Below are positions 35,401 to 47,400 of a DNA stretch of 64,000 bases, in pieces. The notes beneath the pieces were generated by a model. The model was not told where the DNA came from and did no database searches. It worked only from the letters and a program-made list of their open reading frames with translations. Every line of letters begins with the position of its first letter. Position 1 is the first letter of the stretch. The stretch is from Dromiciops gliroides (Eukaryota > Chordata > Mammalia > Microbiotheria > Microbiotheriidae), in NCBI RefSeq assembly GCF_019393635.1, contig NC_057861.1, positions 742,564,732 through 742,628,731 of the forward strand, in the 5' to 3' direction. The translations under genes and the position numbers were made by a program.

Positions 35401-38400
35401 CAGGTGGGTCTTTGAGTAGCTGCTAAATCCCATTATTTCATCACAGGGGTTAGCCATGAAAAGGAGGAAGCCCAGGAGGATGGCTGCTGGCATGACATCA
35501 TGATGTTGGGACAGTGGGATGCTGGGATCAGTATCCACTTTTTAAAGATAGCAGATAGAAAAGGTGTTTATAGGCAGCCATAAAACAGCCATTAGATGGG
35601 GAAGGAGGGAACGTTTGTGACCGTGGTGGTGATAGAAGGCGCAGTCTGCTGCTGATGGGATGAGATGGAGCCAGTCGTGCATGGACAGAGTTCCTTGCTC
35701 ATAATTCTTTTCTCACAGCTGTCTGCTGAGAGGGGAGGAGGAAGGGAGGGTGAAAAGATTTGGCCGGCTGCTGTGGTGAATAGGGTCGGGAGCTGATCAG
35801 GGACCAATGAGAGGCTCGCCTTGCTGCAGCGAGGCCTCAGTGGAGGTTCTGTAGGTTTGTGGTGGATGCACTGTGTATGGTTTCATGACTTTTCTCTGGC
35901 TCTGTTGAGCAACAGTATAGGGATGAAGGTAATGGATGGCCCGAATAATACAAGGTTGGGTTTTGGCAAAGCATTATTAGTGATGGGCTAAGTGGGCGAG
36001 GGACTGGAATTGTTCATCGTGGGGGATAGGAGGAGATGGCAGCCAGTACACCCTCGAGAGAACCTTGGGGTGGAGGGATTGGAGGCCATGGTAGAGATGG
36101 AACAAGATTAGGGCCGTGAGGCAGAAGGCAAGATGGACTGATAAAAGATTAAGATCAGGTAAAGGAATTTCCCAAGGTTATGAGAGTGGAAGTGGAACAT
36201 TTGTGGCTGATAGCAAGCTCAAGGGTGTAGTGGGGGTGGGCTGCAAGAGTGGGTAATAATAGAGTTGAGGAACTTGGAGATTTTAGGGCATTTGAGGGAA
36301 TACCAGGGTGTGTGCGGAAGTCCCCTAGTGTGAGGGCAAGGGGTTGGGAGGAGAGAGACTGAGCTCATGGAGGGAGAAAGGGGTGTGTCAGCTCTCACAG
36401 TCCTCACTGGCTGATCAATTTGGAATGAAGTGAGGCATGTCCAGGAAGCCAGGACATGGTGCAGCCCAAGGCAGGAGCTGGTAGTGAGGGGTGGGTCTGA
36501 TCCAAGAAAGGTCTTAGGTCCTGGAGAAGGTCTTGGGGTGAGTCGAGAGGCATGGCTTTGCCCTCTCTGCCACTCTGTAGCTCTTTGGGACTAGGGATAG
36601 GAACTGGGTCTATGACTTTATGGGTCTGGGGCCGCACATCTCCAAGTGGGTCCCCAAGACCCTTTCAGGGGTCCTCAGGGAAAATCATTTTCATTGTAAC
36701 ACAAAGATATTTTCATTTCTGACAGGGTGACTATCAGTAGATGTGACCCACATAAACAGAGTATAAAAGAGATCTGAGGTCCAAAGCTGATGAACCAGTG
36801 GTGAAGGAAGCTCCTGGCGGAGGCCAGCCCCTTATCTGCAGCTTGTGAGTCTGAGCCTGTGAGGTCGGGGCCCCTTGGGGTCATGTACTGCCTTAGAAAG
36901 CCTGGCGAACGTTCTCTCTGTGGGGTCTCTTTGTTTTGTTAAACATCCCCAGTATCGCTTTCAGCTGGATCCAGGGGCCCGTGCTGATACCTCTGCCTTG
37001 GAGATCCCTAGAACAAAACTCCTTCACCAGTTCTAAGGGTCATTGGGGAATGTTTCAGAAATAAACATCAACATAGGATGAAGTAGGGTATATTAATTTG
37101 TTTTCCCAAGTCAATTTGTGCTCCCCAGGGATCTGCCTGCAGAAGCAGCACTTGAACCCAGGGCTGGCTGCCTCTCTCCACTGTACCCCGGGCTCTTGTA
37201 CCATACTGGGCATATCACTTAATCTTTTTGAACCTCAGTTCCCTCATCTTTTTTGGGGGGGGGGCGCAATGAGGGTTAAGTGACTTGCCCAGGGTCACAC
37301 AGCTAGTAAGTGTCCAGTGTCTGAGGCTGGATTTGAACTCAGGTCCTAGCTGCCCCCTCAGTTCCCTCATCTTTAAAGAAGTGGATCAGATTTAAGTTAT
37401 TGCTCTACAAGAGTGTTGAGTGGAAAGAATCAGTTTTGATTGAGGATTGAATCACTTTTTGACATAATAGGAATAATTATAAAGAATTGTGGGAGGAAGG
37501 AACTTAAGGTAGACTCAGGTTTACCTTCTTAAAGTCAGTAAATTAGTTAGAAGTTCAAATAAAATTTCCCATCATACTTTGAAGGCATTTTCTATTGTTA
37601 TTTTAAACCAGGAACATAATAGAAATGTCACTATTTGTAACAAAGTAGAAAGAATACAGGATTCAGAGGCCCTGGTTTAGTCATGGTTTAGTCACTTCAT
37701 CTCTGAGCCTCAGTCTCTTGATCCATAAAATGGGGATTGTCATATTTGCCCTTACTGCTTGTGGGACTTTGGGAAATTCACTTCATAGCCCGGGCCTCAG
37801 TTTCCTCTTCTATAAAACTTGGACTAGATGACTCCAGGGTTCTTTCTAGCTCCAAGTCTGTGGTCCAGTGAACAGTGGTACTTGAAGGAAAGGTAGATTT
37901 GATTACAGGAGGGAGAGGTCCAGATTTTAGAAGGTCGGCGATGCTGGTTAAGGTCTGTTCTCTCTCTCTCTATCATTTCATTCAATCTTTTTTTTTTTTT
38001 TGTGAGGCAGTTGGGGTTAAGTGACTTGCCCAGGGTCACACAGCTAGTAGGTATCCACTGTGCCACTTAGCTGCCTCCCAGGTCTCTTTCAATGATGCCT
38101 ATTGTCACAACCGTTGGTGACTTTAAGGGAAAACTGAGGGTTGTGAAGTTACTAATGGTTTAATGGGTGGTTTGTTTTCTCCATGGTAGGGTCTGGGCCA
38201 GTCTGAAACTCAGGTCTTCACCTGGCTTCTGGGGGTAGTCAAATGCAGGCTTCCATTTTAAAGCATACATTTATTTCTTCATATTTTTCTTCTGATTTTG
38301 AGAAAAAAATTTGACGATGTTAAATCAGTATCTTGGTTTAATATATTATTTGAAAGTATCCGGTGAGTGTGAATGTTGATCTGATTTTCTGATACATATT

Positions 38401-41400
38401 TGCCCTTGTTTTATAGGTAATCTATCCGGAGCACTCCAAACTTAGTGATAAAGAGGTGAGTCTTTGGCTTTTACGACGTTTCATTACTGTTTGATTCCTT
38501 GGCAGCACATATACCTTTTGTTTTCTTTTTCAGAAAACGAATATTTGCTACCTGTCTTTTCCAGATTCAAATTCAGGTAATGCTTCTGTGATGTCACTAT
38601 AAATGTGCGTGTGCTCAGCAATGAGGGTTGAGGTTACTTAGGACAGTCCAGGGAGGGATCACTTTGTGGCTTGGGATTGGGTCCAGAGAGCTGAGATTGT
38701 CCCTGCTGGGCAGTGCAGAATTCTGAGGGAGTTCTCAAAGGAAAATTTTGTTTGATTCCACTTAAATTAAAAAAATAAAGAGTTTCCTTTTAAAGGTAGA
38801 GTGAGGCATCATGAAATGCAGAGACCACAAGCCAGATAAATTGATGGAGTGGCTGCAGTTGGCCCCATGTTCAGATGGGTTTCTTAAGTTTGCCATCAGT
38901 GGGTGGCCTTCAGTCAGTGTTAGTGACCAGGCCAGAGCCTGGGCAGCCAGAATCCAGTTAAACAAGAGAGGGTTAACATGGCAGACCCTGTTAAAGGCGT
39001 GTTCAGTTAAGAAGCTTATTAGTGGGGGCCCTTTGCTTCTGACTGTCCTCCTTGTGTGTGGTCTGGGCTGCTGACAGCTTTTAGCTCCCTCCAAGCCGAT
39101 GGTGCTAAATCCACCCACTGGCAGGACAGCACCTGGTGAAGCAGGCATATTTTAGTGCTGGTTTTGCATGCTGCTACTTATACAGTTAAAGAATTCTATA
39201 ATAAGAATTCTGTTTCTTGGGTTTGGGGGACTTAAAGGCCATTTTAAACATTCCCTATTTTTTTAACTGTATTTTTTTTCATGTTTCCAAATTTTTGCTA
39301 CACATTCAGAACTTGTTGAAACTGCTTCTTTAATCACTCAGATTAGTCATCTACAAGTGGTGTCCCTCTGTGGACAGACCTTTTATGGACTAGTAAAATT
39401 TATTGCAAAATTAAGAACGATAAATGTGTGTGGATTTATTGCCTTGGAGAATTTCTGGAAGGGCTTGTAAGGATTACAAACTATTCTGTCTTGCCTTTTT
39501 ATCAAAATTACCTAAATATTTAGAATTTTTGCCAGTAGATTAATGGCACTGCTAGTTTGTATCAAATCAGACAAGCTGCAGGCTGTGCCTGTAGGCTTTT
39601 CCCCCTTTGGGATGCATTTGCCCTTTGAATAATACCGTGTTTAATCATCAGAAGCATTTCCCATGGTTGTTGCCCCTGACTTACCATAAGCTGAGCAGGT
39701 TCAGTATGAAGCCTCCCAAAGTGGCCGAGGGTGATAGGTCAGACAGTACTTGTGGCTTTCCTCTGAGGCTTGGCTGGTTGTTTCGGTCCTTTATGCCTTT
39801 ATGTCAACAAATACAGATGAAGTGACTGCTCTGTATAAATAAAGGGGCTTGGCGGCAAGATGAGAGGTTTTAATTGGCTTCAGACACCTACTAGCTGTGT
39901 TGACCCTGAGCAGTCACTTCACCTCTGCCTGCCTCAGTTTCCTCATATGTAAAATGGGGATAATAATAGCACCTACTGCCCAAGGTGGTTGTGAGGATCA
40001 AATGAGATAACATTTATAAAGTGCTTTGCAAATCTTGGAGCACTCCATAAATGCTGGCCATTACTGGTGAAACAAAGATAAAATGAGGTACAGTTCCGGC
40101 CTCTAAGGGCCTTATGTTCTCATGCCCTCCCACCCCCCATGCCCCACCCTGAGTTTTCAAAGGAAAGTGCTTCACTGTTCACCTGGGCACCAGGGTTGAG
40201 TAGCAAGGCATCTGAATAGTGGTTTATTAAATCTTTATTTATTATTAGTCTTTTTTGAGTTAACCCTTTATTCACCCTGTCTACTTCAGGAAAGTGAGGG
40301 TGAGGTCCCTTTTTTCTTGCTTGAAGAAATCCTTCAGTAGTTCAGAAAGATGTGTGATGTCATCAATGTGAGTACTCTTCTTACTGAGCTCTCTATGTCT
40401 TAATAGGCAGTGTCTTGAGTTGCTGTGGCCAAAGAATCTTTTACCTGGTAGCAGGTGTGATGTGGAGTCTGTCTGAACTTAGCTAGACTGATGTCTGGAC
40501 TGCAGATACAAAGCCCATTGCTGGGCCAGGCCTTGGCCTTTCCAGCCTTGTTCTGCTGGCCTGGCCCCTGGCTTTTCCTGGGCATAGGCTTTTCATGTTG
40601 CTTGAAGGCATTTACTTTAATCAAGTCTTGGGACTGAAATAGAAGCCTGCATCTCCATAGTTAGAACATGTCTGCTGTGTTACCAACAGCTGTGCGCAGA
40701 CCGCAGCTACTTTATACTTTTTAGAGGGAGGGTTAAAAAAAAAAAAAGGCCTGGCTCTAGGGCCAACGAGGTCTCTTCTGACCTTATCCCTTCCATGAAG
40801 CACAACACATCTCCCCTGAAGTTTGGATGGCCTGAGTAAACTTGATCTCTATTGAAAGCAGGCATCTTTCCATCCTGACAGATGAGCATCAGTGCAGGCA
40901 GCCAAGAGACCACACATTGGGAATGTGATTTAGATCATTATTCTCTTTTGTGACTCTCTAAACAGCTTGTTGCTCTTCATGTGTTTTATTAAATGGAGGT
41001 TGTTATGACTGTGCCAGTTCTGAAATGGATTTCCTTTTAAAAAAAAATCCCCAAATAGCTTTTATTGCTATGGAAGGAAACCCAAGGACTGTATTCCCGT
41101 CTTCAGGAAACAGTAAAAATGGAGTTTTGGTTTCTATGGAGTCAGGATAAAAAATAGAACATTTTAGATCATTCATTTACAAAAAGTCAAGAAAAATGTG
41201 CATTAGGTAGATGTTGCAGGGAAGATTTCTTCAGATTTCCAAAGGAATCTCTTCCCCCACTCCTCCCAGCCCACACCCTTCCATTTAAAATAAACATCAT
41301 TTCCTCTTCTTACCTGTATCTTAGAGCTATACTTGCCAGGCCTTCTTCCTCATTGTTTATTAGCAGTGTTTGGACCTGGGGAATCCCTGCTCCAGGAGCT

Positions 41401-44400
41401 CTGGTGCTAGCCCGGAATCCTTATTGCCTAATGTGTGTGCACATTGTGATGAGATGAGAGAAACATTTTCTTTCAGCATCTACAGACATTTCTTAGTTCA
41501 GTGGCTGAGACACCCAAGAATGTAGCTTGGTTCTACAAATGCCTTTTAAGTTTCTGTCATGGGCTGGATGTTTTCATTGTCAGAGGCGATGAAAATTAGG
41601 TCCTGCCCTCAAGGAGCTTGTAGTCTCCTGAAAGGATGAGTCAGGAACATGGGAAAAACATTAGTCTTCATTGCTGATATGACTTGCCTGGAAATCTTAT
41701 TAGAGAAAATTGGTCACAATAGATTTTCATTCTCCAAATAATACTCCCCTCATGTGCTTCTCTCTTTGGATATTCTAAAAGCAGCTTTCAAAATAAGCCT
41801 CCCATGTTCTCAGGAATCTTCAAATGGATGCAGGTCTCATAGCTTAGGTGACAAATGTTCACAAGAAGCTCCTAACTAATTCTGTTCTAAGGTTTAATTG
41901 ATAGAAAGGTGCCACCCAGAGGCTGGTCTCATTACTTAAAAACCCAGAAAAGGCATATAGGAAGATAATATAGCTATGGTCACTGCCTTCATTTTAATGA
42001 ATTTATTTTCCACAATTAAGTTTTTACCTAAAGTTCATTTAATGAGGTAAAAACACAAAACATTTTATTTACTATTAGAAAATAAATTTTTAAGAGACCA
42101 CCCCTTACTTAGGTTTAGCCAGATATTTGAATAACATTAAAAAAAACCCCAAACCAAAAAGGAGGTAGCCAAGATGATGAAGGAAAGACAGCTACCCATT
42201 TGAGCTCTTCCACAAATCCCTCCAAATCCCTTTAAATTCTGCCATAAGACAATTCCTGGAGCAGTAGAACCCACAAAAAGACAGGGTGAAATAATTTCCC
42301 AGCCAAAGACAATTTAGAAGGTTGTCAGGAAAGGTCTCTCGTATCTGGGTGAAAGTGGAGCACAGTCCATTACAGGCTGTGCCAGTGCAGACCAGGCCCC
42401 AGAAATCCAGGAGAAGACCTTGGGAGCCACTGAATCAGCAGCATCAGTGACTACTTCTGGAACTCTCAACCTACAGATGGCAAGGGCCTTGAACAGCTGA
42501 TCAGAAGGAGATTACAGGGGTTCCTTTGCTGGCACTAAGGCAGGACCTTGTTGCTTTGCCTATACTTGGTTCCAGGTTGCAGTCCTGGAGGGACTCCCAG
42601 AGTGAGGAGGAGCACTAGCACATCAGAGATTGTGGCTACAGTGGAGCAGGGACCCTCCTTACAGTTCTAGGGTAGAAATAAGTGCTTATGGGCTCTCACA
42701 AACCAGAGCACAGGCCAGGAGAGTAGTAAACACACCTTGGAAGAACTGGAAACTTACAGGTCCCTAGAAGTATCTCTGAAAACAGCTGCACAAAACTCCA
42801 GAAGCTTAGGACAGTGCACCTTCCATTCTAGAAGCAGAACCCTACAGAGTTAAGTCAAAAAATGATCTGGGAAAATGAGAAAACAACAGAAAAAAAATTC
42901 TGACCATAGAAAGTTACTATGGTGACAAGGAAGATCAAAGCACACCTTGAGAAAAAGACAGCAAAATTAAAGCCCCTACATCCAAAGCCTCCAAGAAAAA
43001 TATGAATTAGTCTCAGGCCATGGAAGAGCTCAAAAAGGATTTTGAAAATCAATTAGAAAAGTAGGGGGAAAATTGAGAAGAGAAATGAAAGTGATGCTAG
43101 AAAAATAAAGGAAAAAGGGTCAACAACTTGGTACAGGAGACACAAAAATTGACTGAAGAAAAAAATTCCTTAAAAAGTAGAATTGGCCAAATGGAAAAGG
43201 AAGTACAAAAGCTCACTGAAAAAAAAAATTCCTTAAAAATTAGAATTAAACAAATGGAAGCTAATGATTTTATGAGAAATCAAGAAACAGTAAAACAAAG
43301 CCAAAAAAAGGGGAAAAAAAGAAAAGAAAATGTGAAATATTTCATTGGAAAAACAACTGACTGGAAAATAGAGCCAGGAGAGATAATCTACAAATTATTA
43401 AACTACCTGAAAGCCATAATTTAAAAAAGAGCCTAGACATCATCTTTCAAGAAATTATCAAGGAAAACTGTCCTGATATAGAAATGGAAAGAATCCATCA
43501 ATCACTTCCTGAAAGAGATCCCAGAAATACTATAGCCAAATTCTAGAGCTCCCAAGTCAAGGAGAAAATATTTCAAGCAGCCAGAAAGAAACAATTCAAG
43601 TACTGTGGAGCCACAGTCAGGATAACACAAGATCTAGCAGCTTCTATATTAAAGGATCAGAGGGCTTGGAATATGATATTCTGAAGGGCAAAGGAACTGG
43701 GATTACAATCAAGAATCACTTACTCAGCAAAACTGAGTATAATCCTTCAGGGGAAAATAGGTATTCAATGAAAGAGGACTTTCAAACATTCTTGATAAAA
43801 ATACCAGAGCTGAATAGAAAATTTGACTTTCAAGTGCAAGACTCAAGAGAAGCATAAAAAGATAAACAGGAAAAGGAAATCATAAGGGATTTAATAAGAT
43901 TAAACTGTTTACATTCCTGTATGGGAAGATTAATACTTGTAACTCATAAGAATGTTCTCATTATTAGAACAATTGGAAGTTGTCCATGTATAGACAGAGG
44001 GAAGAGGTGAGTTGACTATGAAGCGATGATATAAAAAAATTAAGGGGTATGTGAGAGGAATGTACTGGGAGAAAGAGAAAGGGAGAGATAGAAACGGGGC
44101 AAATTATCTCACATAAGAGAGGGAAAAAAGCTTTTACAGGGAGGGAGAAATGGAGGAGGGGAGGGAGGGGGAAGGATTGAACCTTACTCATCAGAATTGG
44201 CTCAAAGAGGGAATAACATACACACTCAACTGGGTATAGAAATCTATCTTACCTTGGAAGAAAGGAGTAGAAGGGGATAAGAGAAGGGGGGATGATGGAA
44301 GGGAGGGCAGATTGAGGGAGGGGGTAATCAGAAGTAAAACACTTTTTAGGAAGGACAGGGTGAAAGGAGAGAGAGACTAGAACAAAGGGATGGTGAGGAT

Positions 44401-47400
44401 GGAGGGAAATATAGTTGGCAATAGTAGCTGTGAAAAAACAATTTTGAAGCAAGTTTCTCTGAATACAAATCATTTCCCAATTGATAAATGACCAAAAAAA
44501 TATGAACAGTTTTCAAAGGAAGTAATCAAAGCTAACTGTAGCCATATGATAAAAATGCTCTAATTCACTATTGATTGCAGAGATGTAAATTACAACAATT
44601 TTGAGGTTCTATTTCACACCTATTAGATTGGCTAATAGGACAAAAGAGGTAAATGACAAATATAGGAAGGGATGTGGAGAAAATGAGATATTAGTGTACT
44701 GTTGGTGGAGTTGTAAACTGATTCATCCATTCTGTAAAGCAATTTGGAACTATGCCCAAAGGGCTATAAAACCATTCATGTTGTTTGACCTAGCAATACC
44801 ATTACTAGGTTTGCATTCAAAAAGAGATAAAAAACAAAAAGGAAAAGGACCTATATGTACAAAAATACTTATGGCAGCCCTTTTCTGGTGCAGAGAATTC
44901 GAAATTGAGGAGATGCCCATCAATTGGGGAATGGTTGAATAAATTGTGGGATGAGATTATGATGGAACACTATTGTGCTGTAAGAAATGATGAGCAGGAT
45001 GCTCTCAAAAACCTGGAAAGACTTATATGAGCTGATGCAAAATGAAATGGACTGTGTACAAAATAACAGCAGTATTGTAAGATGATCAGCTGTGAATGAC
45101 TTAGCTATTCTTAGCAATGCAATGATCCAAGACAACTCTGAAGGACTAATGATGAAAAATGCTATCCATCTCCAGAGAAAGAACTGATAGTGTCTAAATA
45201 CAGATTGAAGCATAATTCTTTTTTTTAAAACTTTCTTTATTTTTCTTGAGGTTTTTGTTTGTTTTTTGGTCTATGTTTTATTTTATGACATGCTTAATAT
45301 GGAAATATGTTTTGCATGACTATACATGTATAACCCATATTGGATTGCTTGCATTCTCAGTGTGTGTGTGGGGGGACAGGAAGGGAGAGAATTTGGAACT
45401 CAAGAGTTTTAAAAACGAATGTTAAAAATTGTTTTTACATGTCATTGGGGAAAAATAAAATACTAAATTAAAATAAAACAAAGCAAAAGTAAAGCAGCTC
45501 CTGGTGCATCCACACATACTGCTTTGTACATGCAGATATGCTAGATGAGCATTTTCTTAGCTATAACTGTAGAAATCTAATGCTCTTTGCTATTAATAGA
45601 AGAGTTAGAAAAAAACATAACTGAGAGCTGAAATTCTGTGTAATCACATTTAGTTATAACACTTATTGTATAACAACATGTTTCCAATTGGACTGCTTTA
45701 ATTCTTTGTATTTTGTAGCCTCTGAATAGAGTAAGGTCTATACTTGTGATATTTTTGGTGTAGGGAACTTACAGATGAGGACACTCTTGTTACCCATACT
45801 GGTTGGCACCTTCTATGCAACTTAAGCCTTGGAACATTGCCCAGTGCACCAAGAACTCAAGGGACTTGCCTTGGGGCATCCAGCCAGCTTGGGTCAGAGG
45901 CAGGATTCTGTCTTGGGCTCTGCTTGTTCTCTCTGGGGTGGCTCTCTGAGCACCAGCCACATTGGTGGCACCAGCCACACAATGCCCCATATTATCCCTG
46001 GGACCTTAGAAAGTGAGTCACTTCACTTTGGGTATTTACTGTTCCTAAAAGGAGGGTATGGGACTGGATTGACCTCTTGAGACCCTGCCCACTCTTAATT
46101 TATGATTCCTGAGGTCCTGAAAAGGTCTTTGTTGCCAATGGAAATACAGCAATTATGAAGTAATATCTTTGTGCGAACAGTAATAGGAAAGGTAGAAGGA
46201 TTATGAGTTTTTAAGACTGGGATTCCATTATTGGTTATTTTCAGGCCTTTGTTGGAGAGTGAGCTGGGCCCCCAGTCATCCCCTAAACCCTGTTCTACTC
46301 TCCTAGGAGGGAGGCTCTGGGCCTTGTTCCTCTGCTCTCATGCCAGCCCCTTGTACAGGGCTGCTCCAGAAGTCTGGCTCACTGAAGGAGAAAGGGTAGA
46401 AGAAGTTGGGGTTCCGGGTCCATCACAGAGGGCTGTGTGGGCAGCCTCAGTGTCAATCATATTACCTCGACACTGTGGGCTATTTTTGTAGCCCTCATGG
46501 AAACCCCTTTGTTTTCAGCTATTGCCCAGGTAGCCAGAACTTTGACAGTCCTCATGCTCATCTAGCTGAGAGCCCTTAGGAATCACTTTGTAGCTCCTTC
46601 AAAAGATGTGGTAAGAATTTGTTGTTTTAAAAATATTATTAATGCCTCTGGCTAAACTTTGTTTGGGTCTGGACTTTTGATAAATTGATTTTTAAATTGG
46701 AGAGTGTTTTGTGAAATCAAGTGAGCTTCAGTTAAACTTTAACTGTTGAAAATAAGTTAGAGTAAAGAGAGCAATTGGTTTGCTGCTTGTTCTCCTCTTG
46801 AATTATATACATTAAAAAAATTGTGTATAAGCATTTCAAACGAAAATGAACAAGCATGGAAATGTAATGTAGGGAACTGAGGTTTTAGTCCCAGCTCGTT
46901 TGCAGGTTGACTGCGTGATCTTGGACAGAACGCTTTGGGGTCCTCAGAAAGCTCAGGCCCCTCTTAGCTCTAAAATTCTGTGATTCTGTTTAAGTAAAAT
47001 GTTAGATGGAACTGTCACCAACTCCCCCTTTTGTGTTTTTGTTTTTATTAGGCTGTCTTGGAGATACACAGTTTTGTTTCAGGTTTCGACAGTCATCTGG
47101 CCGGAGGATGTCCTTGCGCTGTATCCCAGATCAGCTGGACAGAGACTCACCCGTGTATTTAAAGGTTAGAAAAAATAACAGAAAAAGGTCATTGAGGTAG
47201 AGAAGACGGTTGTATGTTTATACTATTATACTTTGGTTGTATTTGGCAGAAATGCTCATATTCCTGTTTACATGCTATAGTGATGTCTAGAGTGACTGTA
47301 CAGTGAAGGAAGCTGATTCTTCAGGACCTTGGAGAAACCTTCACAAGTTCTTTTTCTTTTCTTTTTTTTTTTTTTTTTGGTGGGGCAGTGAGGGTTAAGT

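Noticed and set aside
38501-38514. ggcagcacatatac in intron 2 matches part of U6 snRNA
   Set aside because: Only 14 bases match, with no U6 sequence on either side. Most likely chance.
38811-39074. 87-residue frame in intron 3
   Set aside because: No similarity I recognise, no splice context and no codon evidence.
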